Part shown: positions 35,229 through 46,555 of the stretch, piece by piece
Layout of the letters: every line of letters starts with the position of its first letter
Numbering within the stretch: the stretch's first letter is position 1
Source of the DNA: Eurosta solidaginis
Lineage: Eukaryota > Arthropoda > Insecta > Diptera > Tephritidae
Length of the DNA stretch: 64,000 bases
Reading direction: 5' to 3'
Assembly (NCBI RefSeq): GCF_040869045.1
Contig: NC_090319.1
Span: forward strand, 66,746,779 to 66,810,778
Notes under the pieces: model-generated
Database searches by the model: none
What the model was told of the DNA's origin: nothing
What the model saw: the letters and a program-made list of their open reading frames with translations, nothing else
Translations under genes and position numbers: made by a program

Positions 35229-37694
35229 TTTTTATACTCAGTTGAGCAGAGCTCACAGATAATATTAACTTTGATTGGATAACGGTTGGTTGTACAGGTA
35301 TAAAGTAATAGAGATAGATATAGACTTCCATATATCAAAATCATCAGGATCGACAAAACATTGGATTGAGCCATGTCCGTCCGTCCGTCCGTCCGTTAAC
35401 ACGATAACTTGAGTAAATTTTGAGGTATCTTGATGAAATTTGGTATGTAGGTTCCTGAGCACTCATCTCAGATCGCTATTTAAAATGAACGATATCGGAC
35501 CATAACCACGCCCACTTTTTCGATATCGAATATTTCGAAAAACCGAAAAAGTGCGATAATTCATTACTAAAGACGGATAAAGCGATGAAACTAGGTAGGT
35601 GAGTTGATCTTATGACGCAGAATAGAAAATTAGTAAAATTTTGGACAATGGGCGTGGCACCGCCCACTTTTAAAAGAAGGTGATTTAAAACTTTTGCAAG
35701 CTGTTATTTGGCAGTCGTTGAAGATATCATGATGAAATTTGGCAGAAACGTTACTCCTATTACTATATGTATGCTTAATAAAAATTAGCAAAATCGGACA
35801 ACGATCACGCCCACTTTAAAAAAAAAAATTTTTTTTAAGTCAAATTTTAACAAAAAATGTAATATCTTCACAGTATATAAGTAAATTATGTCAATATTCA
35901 ACTCCAGTAATGATATGGTGCAACAAAATACAAAAATAAAAGAAAATTTCAAAATGGGCGTGGCTCCGCCCTTTTTTATTTAATTTGTCTAGGATACTTT
36001 TAATGCCATAAGTCGCACAAAATTTACCACTCCTTGTGAAATTTGGTAGGGGCTTAGATTCTAGGACGATAACTTATTTCTGTGAAAAAGGGCGAAATCG
36101 GTTGATCCAGTTTTTATACACAGTCGACCGTCTGTCCTTCCGCTCTGCCGTTAACACGATAACTTGACCAAAAATCGATATATCTTTACTAAACTTAGTT
36201 CAGGTATTTATCTGAACTCACTTGGTATTGGTATAAAAAATTGCCGAAATCCGACTACCACGCCCACTTTTTCGATATTAAAAATTACGAAAATTAAAAA
36301 AAAAAATGCCATAATTCTATACCAAATACGAAAAAAGGGATGAAACATGGTAATTGGATTGGTTTATTGACGTAAAATATAACTTTAGAAAAAACCTTGT
36401 AAAATGGGTGTGACACCTACCATATTAAGTAGAAGAAAATGAAAAAGTTCTGCAGGGCGAAATAAAAAACCCTTGAAATCTTGGCAGGAATACTGTTCGG
36501 GGTATTACATATATAAATAAATTAGCGGTATCCAACAGATGATGTTCTGGGTCACCATGGTCCACATTTTGGTCGATATCTGGAAAACGCCTTCACATAT
36601 GCAACTACCACCACTCCCTTTTAAAACCCTCATTAATACCTTTAATTTGATACCCATATCGTACAAACAAATTCTAGAGTGAATCCTGATCCACCTTTAT
36701 GTGCGATATCTCGAAAAGGCGTCCACCTATAGAACCAAGCCCACGTCTCTTAAAATTCTCATTAACCCCTTTCATTTGATACCCATATCGTACAAACAAA
36801 TTCTAGGGTCACCCCCGATCCGCCTTTATGGCGATATCTCGAAAAGGCAACCACCTATACATCTACCACCACTCCCTTTTAAAACCCTCATTAATACGTT
36901 TAATTTGATACCCATATCGTACAAACACATTTTAGTGTCACCCCTGGTTCACCTTTATGGCGATATCTCGACACGGCGTCCACCTATGGAACTAAGGATC
37001 ACTCACTTTTAAAATACTCATTAACACCTTTCATTTGATACCTATATCGTACAAACAAATTCTAGAGTGAATCCTGATCCACCTTTATGTGCGATATCTC
37101 GAAAAGGCGTACACATATAGAACCAAGCCCACGTCTTTTAAAATTCTCATTAACCCCTTTCATTTGATACCCATATCGTACAAACACATTCTAGAGTCAC
37201 CCTGGTCCACCTTTGTGGCGATATCTCGACACGACGTCCACCTATGGAACTAAGGATCACTCCCTTTTAAAATACTCATTAACACCTTTCATTTGATACC
37301 CATATCGTACAAACACATTCTAGAGTCACCCCTGGTCCACCTTTATGGCGACGTCTCGAAACGGCGTCCACCTATGGAACTTAGGATCACTCCCTTTTAA
37401 AATACTCACTAACACCTTTCATTTGATACCCATATCGTACAAACACATTCTAGAGTCACCCCTGGTTCACCTTTATGGCGATATCCCTAAATGGCGTCCA
37501 CCTATAGAACTATGGCCAACTCCCTCATAAAATACTCTTTAATACCTTTCATTTGATACACATGTCATACAAACACATTCCAGGGTTACAATCGGTTCAT
37601 TTTCCTACATGGTTATTTTCACTTATGTTGTCACCATAGCTCTCAACTGAGTATGTAATGTTCGGTTACACCCGAACTTAACCTTCCTTACTTG
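35229..37694 (+). mobile_element. HINE-like (Helentron-associated) element, long copy
   Basis: Near the left end 'tactcagttgag' (35235-35246) is matched inverted by 'ctcaactgagta' (37642-37653). These are subterminal inverted repeats. A hairpin follows at the right end: gttcgg, loop ttacac, ccgaac (37660-37677), 17 bases before the apparent end 'ccttacttg'. Paired subterminal repeats plus a 3' hairpin and an internal minisatellite are the described architecture of Helentron-associated (DINE-1-like) elements. The body has repeated 'cacgcccactttttcgatat' and CCGTCCGTCC runs. Non-coding; about 2.47 kb. Class assignment is inference. Confidence 0.65.
36600..37575. repeat. 129-130 bp tandem repeat, eight units
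   Basis: The phrase 'tacccatatcgtacaaac' or a close variant begins at 36651, 36780, 36909, 37039, 37168, 37297, 37427 and 37557, a constant step of 129-130 bases. Units differ by scattered substitutions. It is internal to the long HINE-like element and absent from its short copies. A 129-base period equals 43 codons, which explains the open frames here. Confidence 0.9.
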
Positions 37695-37714
37695 TTTTAT
37701 ATTAATTAATTGGA

Positions 37715-38235
37715 AACCATGTATCTCCTCGTAAAAAAAACAGTTTCGTTTTGTCTGGATTGAAAGTCGGATGAATCAGCCCACCTAACCACCGTTGCCG
37801 CAGTTTTGTTGCACAGGAGTTTGTTATTGAATTCAACCAGACCCCTAGCGACTCAACATCCAATCAGAACCCTTGAGCCCTTGCGGTGCCCCTGTGTATA
37901 TCTTTCACCATCGAATGGAGAACATTTTTCATTGACAGATCGTTCCTGAAGGCAGTAATGTTCCTCACGATAGTAACTCCAAGCAATCCTGTCCCTCACA
38001 TAGAAATATGTCAGACCTTGGAATGAAGTTAGCTTTGACTATGTTCCAAGACTTCTGTATGTAGCCCAGGAAATGTGGAACGTTCTTTGAAGCTACACCG
38101 GTTAATGTCATCCGCACGCAGATATGTGTAGGTCTTGAAAGAACTAATAGCTCACACATGTTGCCATGTTGTCGCTGGAGGTGTAGCAGTTCTTTTGTAC
38201 CCAGAACATTAGGAAAATGATTATTCAGCAAGTCT
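37715..38235 (-). pseudogene. LINE reverse transcriptase fragment
   Basis: The minus strand from 38231 reads NNHFPNVLG, then LGYIQKSWNIVKANFIPRSD (about 38080-38020), the N-terminal RT segment of I/Jockey-group elements (family pattern HFPG ... LGYIPxxWxxVKxxFIPKxG). After an internal deletion come YTGAPQGL (family RGTPQGG) near 37890 and FNPDKTKLFF near 37750. The region with the YADD active site is missing. The R-to-K and GG changes, stops and deletion show a dead copy. It lies immediately after the long HINE-like element. Confidence 0.7.
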
Positions 38236-39774
38236 CAGGGTTACCTCGCTACTTATTGTGCAGTCACCTTTAAAACCCTGAAGACGCAAGATTTATCGAG
38301 AGATTTTTTCTGAGTTTCTCGGATTAATTGCAGCCTTTTTCCTTTTTTGAAAGTTATCCCAGAACTCTGACAACAAAAAATATTTTTAAACGTATTGCAC
38401 AGAAGTCTAGCGCCAAGGCAATTGTTGCAATCAACAACAACATCAACTAAATAACCATTATTTCAAACCAGTACACACCACATAAAGAGCACAACAATGT
38501 CATCCCTCCACACTGATGCGACGTTGGTCGGCTTTGCACATGTCTTCAACTAGCTATTTTGTTGCCCCCACGTTGTGGGTTGGCTGCCAGACTGTCGGTT
38601 TACCGTCTGCGCTTCTCTCTATTTTTATGTCTGTCCATGAGTTCTTTGAATTGCTCATCTATGCAGCCAAAACCGTACGTCCTTTCATACTTCCATCCAT
38701 AGGTTCGTTCATTTATCTGTTGGTCTGGCAATCACGACTTCGTTTTCCTTTCATTTCAATGTCGGCTGCTGCTGTACCGAGCTTCCACCTCTTTCGTTTT
38801 GCCGGCAATTGCAACGGAAGCCGGCACTATTTCAAATTATTGTTGCTGTTGTTTTTATTGCTATTTACATTACTGGCGCTGGTTGTTGTTGATGTCTTTC
38901 GTTTGTATGCTGTTGTTGTTGTCAAGTATTTTGCATGCCAAGAGTCTGCAAATCGCATCTGCATAGCAGACACGATGTAAGGATGAACTTAAATACCACT
39001 ACAATTGTTGTTGTTATTATCACACGCGTCTACCAGAATCGCTGCCGAAGTGTTGGTGTTTATTGGTTTTGTGCTGGTTAGTTGGATAGTGACTGGAAAT
39101 CACAGCCTCTTTATTGCAATGAATTAATGAATTCAAGTTTTTGTTGTGAATGAATGATTTGCACAAATTTTTTTTGCTCATAGGCAAAGTAAGTACCTGC
39201 GAGGGGACGGCCCGAGTACTTCAGATATCGTACGAGTATGTTACGATGTGCAATTTCATAGTTATTTGGAGTATCGACATCGTAGCATCGTACGATTAGC
39301 AAAACTGAATCGTAAAGCAAGGGAGCCTACGCGATGGCTCTCTATGGCTCACAGCAACATCAACTGGCTCCTATTGGCTACCAACAAAAAACAATCGACA
39401 TAAAATAACATAGGAAATTTTCATATCATGCCTTGAGTTGCCTTAGCTTTGCTATGTGGCATACTTAAAGCAAAAGGCACAATAGTCGATCGACACTAAT
39501 TCACTGTTGGTCGGCTCTCTTCAATACATTTTTTGAGGGAATGAATTCCCAACACATAGGTTTGTAAGATGTTGGTGTTAGTAGCAAAACAACAACATTT
39601 TATTTTTGTAATCCCTAGCAATCCAATGTAGGGCTACCATGGCCTGAAAAGTACAGTTCGAAAGAGAACCAAGTTCTATAAAGCTCTCGGAATCTTGGAT
39701 GTTTTCGAGAACAAAGAGGATGGTTGTTGTTGTTGTGTTAACAGTGCTTCGCCTCATTTAATGGATGCGACCAC
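38236..39774. other. Host-like spacer with TTG/CAA runs
   Basis: 38380-39110 has CAACAA and TTGTTG runs and a 154-codon plus-strand frame (38516-38980) whose Leu/Val-rich end is generated by TTG repeats; it lacks other support and was not called a gene. 39110-39690 shows nothing specific. Confidence 0.35.
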
Positions 39775-40330
39775 TCACAAATTGTCATCACAGTCCTCTA
39801 ACGGGAGTCCAAGGAAACTAGCAGTTTCAACAGGGGTGGACCATAGGGAAGTTGGTAATAGAGGCGTAGGTTCCACATTACATATGAAAAGATGGTTGGT
39901 GTCATGCGGGGACTCATCGCATGCGAGGGATACATTGCGTATGTCGGGGTCCATTCTGTACAAGATAGAGATTAACCTGTTACAGTATCTAGAACGAAGT
40001 TGTGTCAGGGTGACTCGTGTCTCCCTTGGCGTGCTTCCTTCTTCTGTAAGAGTAGGGTAGTCCTGGCAAAGGCGTTTACCGATTCTTTGTAGATTTTGCC
40101 TTCTTATGCTCGTCTGGATCACACGGCTGCGTTGGCAGGTGCGGGATATCATCACAGTGCTTATGGAGATGTTCTCTTAAACCTCTTGGAGGAGGGGCTA
40201 GATCAAGCACTTTTTGTTATGGTGTCCCGGTTTGTGAAAATTAAGCAAAAACAATCTGTTCAGCATTTCGTTATGTTCTGTAATGTTGAGCCCTTTAGCT
40301 CGCTATGTAGGTGATGTTCAGAGGTCATAA
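39775..40330 (-). pseudogene. Jockey-type LINE ORF2, C-terminal part
   Basis: After a frame break near 40155 the minus strand reads TRVTLTQLRSRYCNRL, DPDIRNVSLACDESPHDTNH, LFICNVEPTPLLPTSLW and FLGLPLEDCDDNL-stop (39775). This is the closing segment of fly Jockey-like ORF2 with its C-x-C/H-type residues. Upstream (40330-40155) are relics of the region also kept at 13137-13430 (LFLLNFHKPGH). The stop at 39775 is probably the genuine ORF2 end. 5' truncation plus a frameshift make it inactive. Confidence 0.75.
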
Positions 40331-40468
40331 GGAGGAGGAGGAAGGTCTGCAGCCTTTTCCAGTATGTGTTTTTAAGATCAGTGGATGGTCCTTGCAGTAT
40401 TCGAGAGACACGTTCGACGGAATAAGTATAATACTCTCAACGGCTCGCCAATGGTTTAGCAAACACTT

Positions 40469-40612
40469 CTCAGCTAAAATTCGTTTGCTTGCAGATGCTG
40501 CTCGGGGTCAGCATAAAATATGTAGGTTCCATCCCGCAAATTTGTAGGAAAAATTACAAAGTAGCACGACGCAAACTTTAACAGAAGCTCAGAGTAAATC
40601 TCGTGAGAGGTA
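40469..40612 (+). mobile_element. tRNA-headed SINE family, 3' part
   Basis: 'gcagatgctgctcggggtca', 'gcataaaatatgtaggttcc', 'aatttgtaggaaaaat', 'agcacgacgcaaa' and 'agaagctc' correspond, inverted, to 61785-61905 of the better-preserved copy (61766-63520). The head is absent. Non-coding. Confidence 0.6.
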
Positions 40613-41153
40613 AAACACCAATGGCTCACTGACCAGGCCATGTTATGCGAATTCACACCACCCCAGAAGTATTTTTATCGGTCCCGGAATTTGGCGACAG
40701 ACAAAAGGCACACCCCCAATTACTTGGGAGGGATATGAAGAGGAAGACTTGATCTCGGTTGGCACTATAAATTGCCGTCAGGTATCTCAAAGCTAGTACT
40801 AGGCGTATTCATAAAATAATTGATAAGCTGGTAGTGCGAAAGTAGGGCATTGCTGGACTAAATGTAAGTTAGCACAACTTTATGTGGTATTTTGGACGCG
40901 CGATCAATTGCTTTGGAAATTATGTTTGTACCGTTTTACGTCCATTTTTAGATCATATGATTATTTTTCAAATAGCTCCGCGTGCAGTTCGGGGCCATAA
41001 CGGGAATACTCCGCAATGGTTTCTGGGCTCATTTCGACACAATTTCAGCATCACTCTGGGGCCATTGATTGACCAGTTGAGAACACTTTGAGATTGTCAA
41101 CATGATTTCGGGATCTTTAAGGAAAAAACGATCCCACAATGGAACCGATTCGA
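40613..41153. other. Unrecognised, partly TTCGG-like
   Basis: 41020-41150 contains 'atttcgacacaatttcagca' and 'gatttcgggatcttt', resembling the TTCGG minisatellite at 42940-44090. The rest has no features. Confidence 0.3.
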
Positions 41154-41256
41154 TCCCGTTAACCGCCGTGCCGTGGTGGTAGCGTGCTACACCTACCAAA
41201 CCGGAGGTCTTGCGTTTAAGTCCCCGACAAAGCAACAAAAAATTTGGAAAAAAGTA
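41154..41256 (+). mobile_element. tRNA-headed SINE family, 5' head
   Basis: 'ccgtggtggtagcgtgctac' followed by 'cctaccaaaccgg' and 'cgtttaagtcccc' resembles a tRNA-like A-box/B-box arrangement, then 'caaagcaacaaaaaatttgg' matches the start of the SINE body seen inverted near 63455-63470. The 3' part is missing. Decayed promoter boxes make it unlikely to be transcribed. It is not a tRNA gene: no acceptor stem could be folded. Confidence 0.55.
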
Positions 41257-42939
41257 ACAGTGTTAATAATCACGAACCCATATGCAACATGTTCGCCGCG
41301 CATCGGCATCGTCGGTATGTAACACAAATTCGTTTATTTTTCGGGAACATATAATAAACCTAAAAGCAAAAAGCATTTCAGTGAAATTATGATTAATGTT
41401 CCTCTTTTAATCAGATAAAGCCTTAAATATTTCTTTGTTTCTATCTTAAAATTTAAGTTGCTTTTTACCGTATGCTTCACAATTGAACAGCAACCTATCC
41501 GCTGTTTCTTCTACCTCTGGAGGGATGAAGTTGTGACGGAAAATTGTTAACTCAAGGCCGTTTGAAGGCTTTCATGATTCTCAAGGCAGTAAGATTATCT
41601 TCCGCCTATATGACATCCAGATTCGGTTACAGGCGGCCTAATTTTGTGTCCGTCTCATTACGCTGTATATACAAACCTAGATGCTCTACTTTGGTCAACT
41701 CAATTGGGAACAACACGGTACAACTGATGGACAGAAGATGTTCGAAAGGCGATATATGTTGTCGTCCCTCCTGCGGAGTACTAGGCTATGTGTGCATGAG
41801 TGAAAATTAAGAACAATCCTGCGATATTTCGTACTAAATCTCGTTTCACAACGCAGAAAAAGTGAGTGGTAAAAAACTTAAAAGAAGGCTTATATGGTAC
41901 GTGGACGCTTAAAGACACCGGATGTGATTAGCGTCTGAAACTGTAAACTGGCTAACCTTTGTGGCCCCAAGTACACTTTTGACAATCGTAGAAATCGACA
42001 GCTGAGTGAAATATTCCCCTATCTTGGCCGCCGTCAAGAAAACGCCCCATATTAGAAAATTTTTTTTCAAAAACCCCCTATGTTATTTTTATTTATTTTT
42101 TTTTCAAAAACTTGTCAGATTCGGAGTTTTTTCAATGAAGTTCCGGGTTAGGATGTTCCCTAGATTCACCGGTCGATTTATACTATTAGTTTTTTTGAAA
42201 TCGTTCTGAAATTGATTTTTCACTTTTTTCGGTGTTCACTATATCGAAGTGTTCATCATAGCAGGGGTTCACTCTAACCAAACAAACCGTTACTTGTTTT
42301 TTTTTTTTTTGAGATGACTTAGGCTCGACATACCAACATTTGGCAAAAGCAGGACAGCGGTCAAGTAAAGAAGGACATGTCTTCGACAAAACTAATGAAT
42401 TCAAGGCGAAAACCGCAAACGTAAAGCCATTCAATTGCTAAGTGAACCGCAAATGCGAATACGTGGGTAGTTATGCAACTACTTTACTTAAGTTTACACT
42501 TAAACATTAGGGCGATCATCTTTAAAGAAGTGGAAGGTGGTTTTTCGGTCATTTCGCTGAACGGAAGTGTTTACAGGATCGATAAAGTTATTGATAACCC
42601 TTGGCATGATAAAGATCTGATCAGCTCGGAATTATCCTAGTTTTATAATTGGTTTTCATTGGAATGTGTTTTAACTGGTCCCCAAGTCCAACACATAAAC
42701 TTCGCTTGTATTCACACTTCATGGTAAACACTCTAGCTCAAAACCACAACAACATTTAGGGGCTACTCTGAGGACGCTTAAGCTCAACCGTTGCGAAATA
42801 GTGAGATGCTCGAACAGTATCTGAAAGAAGAGCATGGACTTCGGCACAACCCCAGCCTTCCTGTTCACTACTGCACCTGCTGGATTAAAAGGGATGGATA
42901 GGTGCTCTACACAGAAAATTCATATACATTTTCGAAAAC
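41257..42939. other. Unrecognised stretch
   Basis: An 88-codon plus-strand frame at 41544-41810 with eight Cys has no nameable domain. 42030-42200 is T-rich. No inverted or direct repeats were noticed. Confidence 0.3.
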
Positions 42940-44090
42940 CGGCAGTGCGGGACGATTTCGGGACCATTTTTGGAGCTTTTTTTGTTTTTTTTTTTTGACT
43001 TTCGTGACCATATCGGGATTGTGTTTCGGATACATTTGGAGCTATTTTCGGGACTTTACGGATCATTTCGGCATTGTTTTCGGAATGATGTGATTATTTT
43101 GGGGATAATTCCGAAACTGTTTTCGTAATTATTTCATGACCATTTCGAGATAGTGTTTCTTGATATGAAATCTGTACTTTTTCGGAACCATCTTCGGATA
43201 ATTTCGGAATGAATAGATAGGGGCTGAGAACGAAAGATATGGATCACATACATTTTTTAAAACAGGTCGATTCCGGTACCGTTTAGAGATGAATTCGGAA
43301 CTTTTTCGATAGAATTTCGAACTTATTTTTTGGGCTCTTTCGGGAACGTCTTTGGATCGTTACAGCATTGTTTTCGGAATGGGAACATTTTCCGATAATT
43401 TTGGAATGGTTTCGAAACTACTACTCTTTCGGGGCCGTTCGGACTTTGTCGGAAATGTTTAAGGATAATTTCGGGACGATTCCGGAATAAGTTTCGGGAT
43501 CGTTTCCGGTATATAATTTGGACTATCATTATTTCGACACTGTTTTTGGATAATTTCGAGCCTGCCTTCTGATCATTTCGGTAGTATTTCGAAATTGTTT
43601 AAGAATAATGTCGGGACGATTACGTTATAGTCAATTATTCCGGCATTATTTTAAGAACCATTTGCGATTGTTTTCGGTAATAATTTGAGGCTATTTTATT
43701 TATTTTGGGGATACTTCGGGATGAAATCTGAACTATTTTGGTACTATCTACGGATCAAATCTGTTTTGTTTTCGTACCTTTTGGGTTGGTTTTCGTGATG
43801 GGATAGTTCCAGACTATTTGGGAATTGTTCTAATATATTGGGACTCCTTACGGGGTCTCGGCATCACTTTAGTACTATTTGGGGATTGTTTAAGGATAAT
43901 TTTGGAATAACTTTGAGGTTGTTTTCGGAATCGTTTCGGCTATATTTCAGCCTATCATGCATCATTCCTGCATAATATTCAAGATAATAATCGGGATTGC
44001 TTTCGAGATCAGTTTTATATCATTTGGGGACCATTTTGGTTCCATTTCGCGATTATATTGGGTACCAATTTTTTATTTTGGGAGCAAATC
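42940..44090. repeat. TTTCGG degenerate minisatellite
   Basis: About 1.1 kb of variants of 'ttcgggaccattttcggaat' and 'aatttcggaactattttcgg' with a loose 10-20 base rhythm. A smaller block of the same kind at 48420-48690 directly precedes a TTATCG block, so the two minisatellite types may belong to one composite element. No coding. Confidence 0.7.
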
Positions 44091-44115
44091 GACCAACAAA
44101 GAGCCGTGTGGACAT

Positions 44116-44599
44116 TAGACTGAGTCGAAAAAAAAAACGTTGCTAAGTCCGCCCCTAAATTTGAAGCTTATGTAAAGAGGGTCTCGGAAAAAAATTTTAT
44201 TTATTTTTCATCCTTGCAATACATCCGAAATGGCTTTTTCGGTGTTACTTGGTTATTTAATTCTTGAAATGTCATGAATTGTGTTTTGAGAATCTCTATA
44301 ATTCCGTCCAATGTCCTTTTGAGTTTCGCAGTAGTTTTCTTAGAGTTTTTTCTGCTAAAACGGTTGTAGCCTTTTAAAATATGATATTCTTTTCACCAAA
44401 CTATGTAACAACGAGTATATGAAATGGTTGCAGAGCTCAAAAGGACAAAGGAACTAGAGAGATTCTTAAATAATGACATCAACTTTGAAAATGTGATTTT
44501 AAATAAAGACACAACAAAAAACAATTTCGGTATCAAAGAAATTTGTTTATCTCTCCGAGGTCCTCTCAACATAAGTTTCATATTTATGCGCTCAGTCTA
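44116..44599. mobile_element. Near-palindromic MITE, hAT-like target duplication
   Basis: The ends are 'tagactgag' (44116-44124) and its inverse (44591-44599). Pairing recurs through the element ('cttatg', 'gagaatctct', 'gtccttttgag'), so almost the whole 484 bases can fold. Flanks 'gtggacat' (44108-44115) and 'gttgacat' (44600-44607) agree at 7 of 8 positions, as expected for an old 8-bp duplication. No coding. Confidence 0.65.
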
Positions 44600-44719
44600 G
44601 TTGACATCATATAAGCCGTTCCGGTGGTTAGACATCGTGCTGATATAGCTGATCAAAGTTCTATATCATTTCAAAGGCGTTTGAAAAAAACTTTCACAAT
44701 GACACGATCGATACCTTTA

Positions 44720-45748
44720 TCTACTATATAAAATTCTTCTGTCACGGTGTTAGAGGCTTAACTCCTCTGAAACGGCTGAACCGATTCTCATGAAATATTG
44801 TGAGCATATTGGGTAGGTCTGAGAATCGGCCAACGTCTACCTTTTTCTTCGCTGCGTGCCTAGGGTCTTGAGATCAAAACGTGGACCCGGGTACCCCTAG
44901 AATGTGTTTATACAATATGGATATCAAATGAAAGCTGTTGATGAGTGCTATAGTATAGGGATAATTTTCTTACAACTGGGAGGCTAGGGCTCGATATATA
45001 GCCCAAAACGTGGACTCGGATACACCTAGAATGTGTTTTTACATTATGGGTATCAAATTGAAGCTGTTGATGTATGCTTTAGTACAGAGTAAGTTTTGCA
45101 CCGCTGGGTGACTACGGTCTCGAGATATAGGCCAAAACATGGAGGATACACCTAGAATGTGTGTATTATGGATATCAAATGAAAGGTGTTGCTGAGAGCT
45201 CTAAAGTTCATTGTGGTATTCGATTTAGTCGCATCAACCTGGCAAAACAAATAAATATGCATGCGAAGCCGAAATAAAGACAAGAATTAATAATACCCAC
45301 ATACCTATTTACATACGTCCTATTCGATTTGCCTGAAATTTCGTATATAAATTTGCCTATATTAGTATTTACGATGCTTTTTTCCGGGAAGTATACCAGA
45401 GACGGACTGGGACTGGGATTATGACTAGGACTGGGACTGAGACTAAGACTCCGAGTGGGACTGGGACTAAGACTCGGAATGGAACTGGAACAAAATACAT
45501 ACCACCCTCTGGGACTGGCAATAAGAGATGAAGAAGAAGGAGAAAAACTTGAGAGAAGAGAAAAGAGAGGAGACTGAGAAAGAGATAGAATGAGACGAAG
45601 ATGGAGATGAAGCGAAAAAGACGGAGGGAGAATAAAAAGATTTGGAAAAAGTGTAGAGGGGTAGGGCAGAGTTAGACGGAAAAAGCTTATTAAAATGTAT
45701 GGAGACAGGCCAAATTTAGGGCAGAACAACGTCTGCCGGGTCTGCTAG
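44720..45748 (+). mobile_element. Non-autonomous Helitron with clear ends
   Basis: Starts 'tctactatataaaattct' (5' TC) after an A, and ends 'gtctgccgggtctgctag' (3' CTAG, 45745-45748) before a T. Insertion between A and T with TC and CTRR ends is the Helitron rule. The ctgccggg...ctg part can form a short hairpin just before the end. The interior has three ~125-base repeats (44870-45200) and a purine-rich tract (45400-45700). No Rep or helicase frame is present. The 173-codon minus-strand frame is a Ser/Pro-rich artefact of the purine tract. Confidence 0.75.
44870..45200. repeat. Three tandem units inside the Helitron
   Basis: 'aaaacgtgga', 'cctagaatgtgt', 'tatcaaatgaaagctgttga' recur near 44876, 45006 and 45134, a step of about 128-130 bases. 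The third unit is shortened. Wording and spacing recall the repeat inside the HINE-like element at 36600-37575 ('ctagagt...tttgataccc' inverted), which may point to common origin or chance. Confidence 0.7.
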
Positions 45749-46555
45749 TTTATTTATATATTTGGTACTTAATACCATCTATGGCTGCAGTAACTTTTCT
45801 TTTTCTTCTCAATTCGTTCTTATCGCATTGACCAACGCCCTCTGCTCATACAGTTATACATACATATATATACCTTCTACATATTTAACCAATAACCACT
45901 TGCTCACTTCAAACCAAAAGCCACACCACAACATTCCACAAAGGATACTGGCCTTTTGAGGAAAATGTTGTGCCTATGCGTTTTGATTTTTGTTGTTGCC
46001 ACTTACACACCAATTGGCTGGCTATCATAATGCTATAATATAAAATAATCTGAAGTATGTGCTAAAAAAAGTATTTATTAAAATTCTCAGTCATGTTACT
46101 ATTTATATTTATTTTTTAATAGTTTCATTATTTAGTTTTTCCAGTTTCTTTCATTTGATTTCTCTTCCCAATGAAGGCATTTGCTTGCTTTGTTCCCCAC
46201 TGAGTTTGGTACTCATGGTATTGGTCAGTTGTATGAGCTTTGCTATTTATTTCTCTTTACTGGTTTTTATTAGTTTTTATCTGCTTTATTGTTTTTTCTT
46301 TTTATATATAAGCTTCCTTAATGCATTTCTCACCATGTTTATGTTATGACTCTGTGCGTATATCCGTCTTTCGCTTGATTCCTGGTATCACTTGGCAGCT
46401 CAAATCTTTTAATGGTCAAGAGTATCTTGGTTATTTAATAAATAGTTGAACATTATTGAAATTATTAACTTTAAATTGTTTGTAAAATTGCTCGAAGCGT
46501 TTATGGGCATACGTTGTGTCAAGTGCCAAGCTGCCAAGCTGAAAATAGTTTAAAA
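45749..46555. other. Host-like AT-rich spacer
   Basis: Pyrimidine-rich on the plus strand; the 96-codon hydrophobic frame at 46059-46349 comes from TTT-rich sequence and is not supported. Nothing else was seen. Confidence 0.35.

Noticed and set aside
36701..37530. Open frames of 103 and 61 codons with repeated protein-like phrases
   Set aside because: They lie in 129-130 bp tandem repeats; a 129-base period is 43 codons, so frames stay open by chance. No domain.
38516..38980. 154-codon frame with a hydrophobic Leu/Val-rich end
   Set aside because: The hydrophobic run is a product of TTG repeats; no domain, no splice or start context to support a gene.
41154..41256. tRNA gene
   Set aside because: Only A-box and B-box-like words without an acceptor stem or anticodon arm; it is a SINE head.
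45208..45729. 173-codon Ser/Pro-rich minus-strand frame
   Set aside because: Made by the purine-rich tract inside the Helitron; low complexity.
46059..46349. Hydrophobic 96-codon frame resembling a membrane protein
   Set aside because: T-rich sequence yields Phe/Leu/Ser codons by composition alone; no other support.
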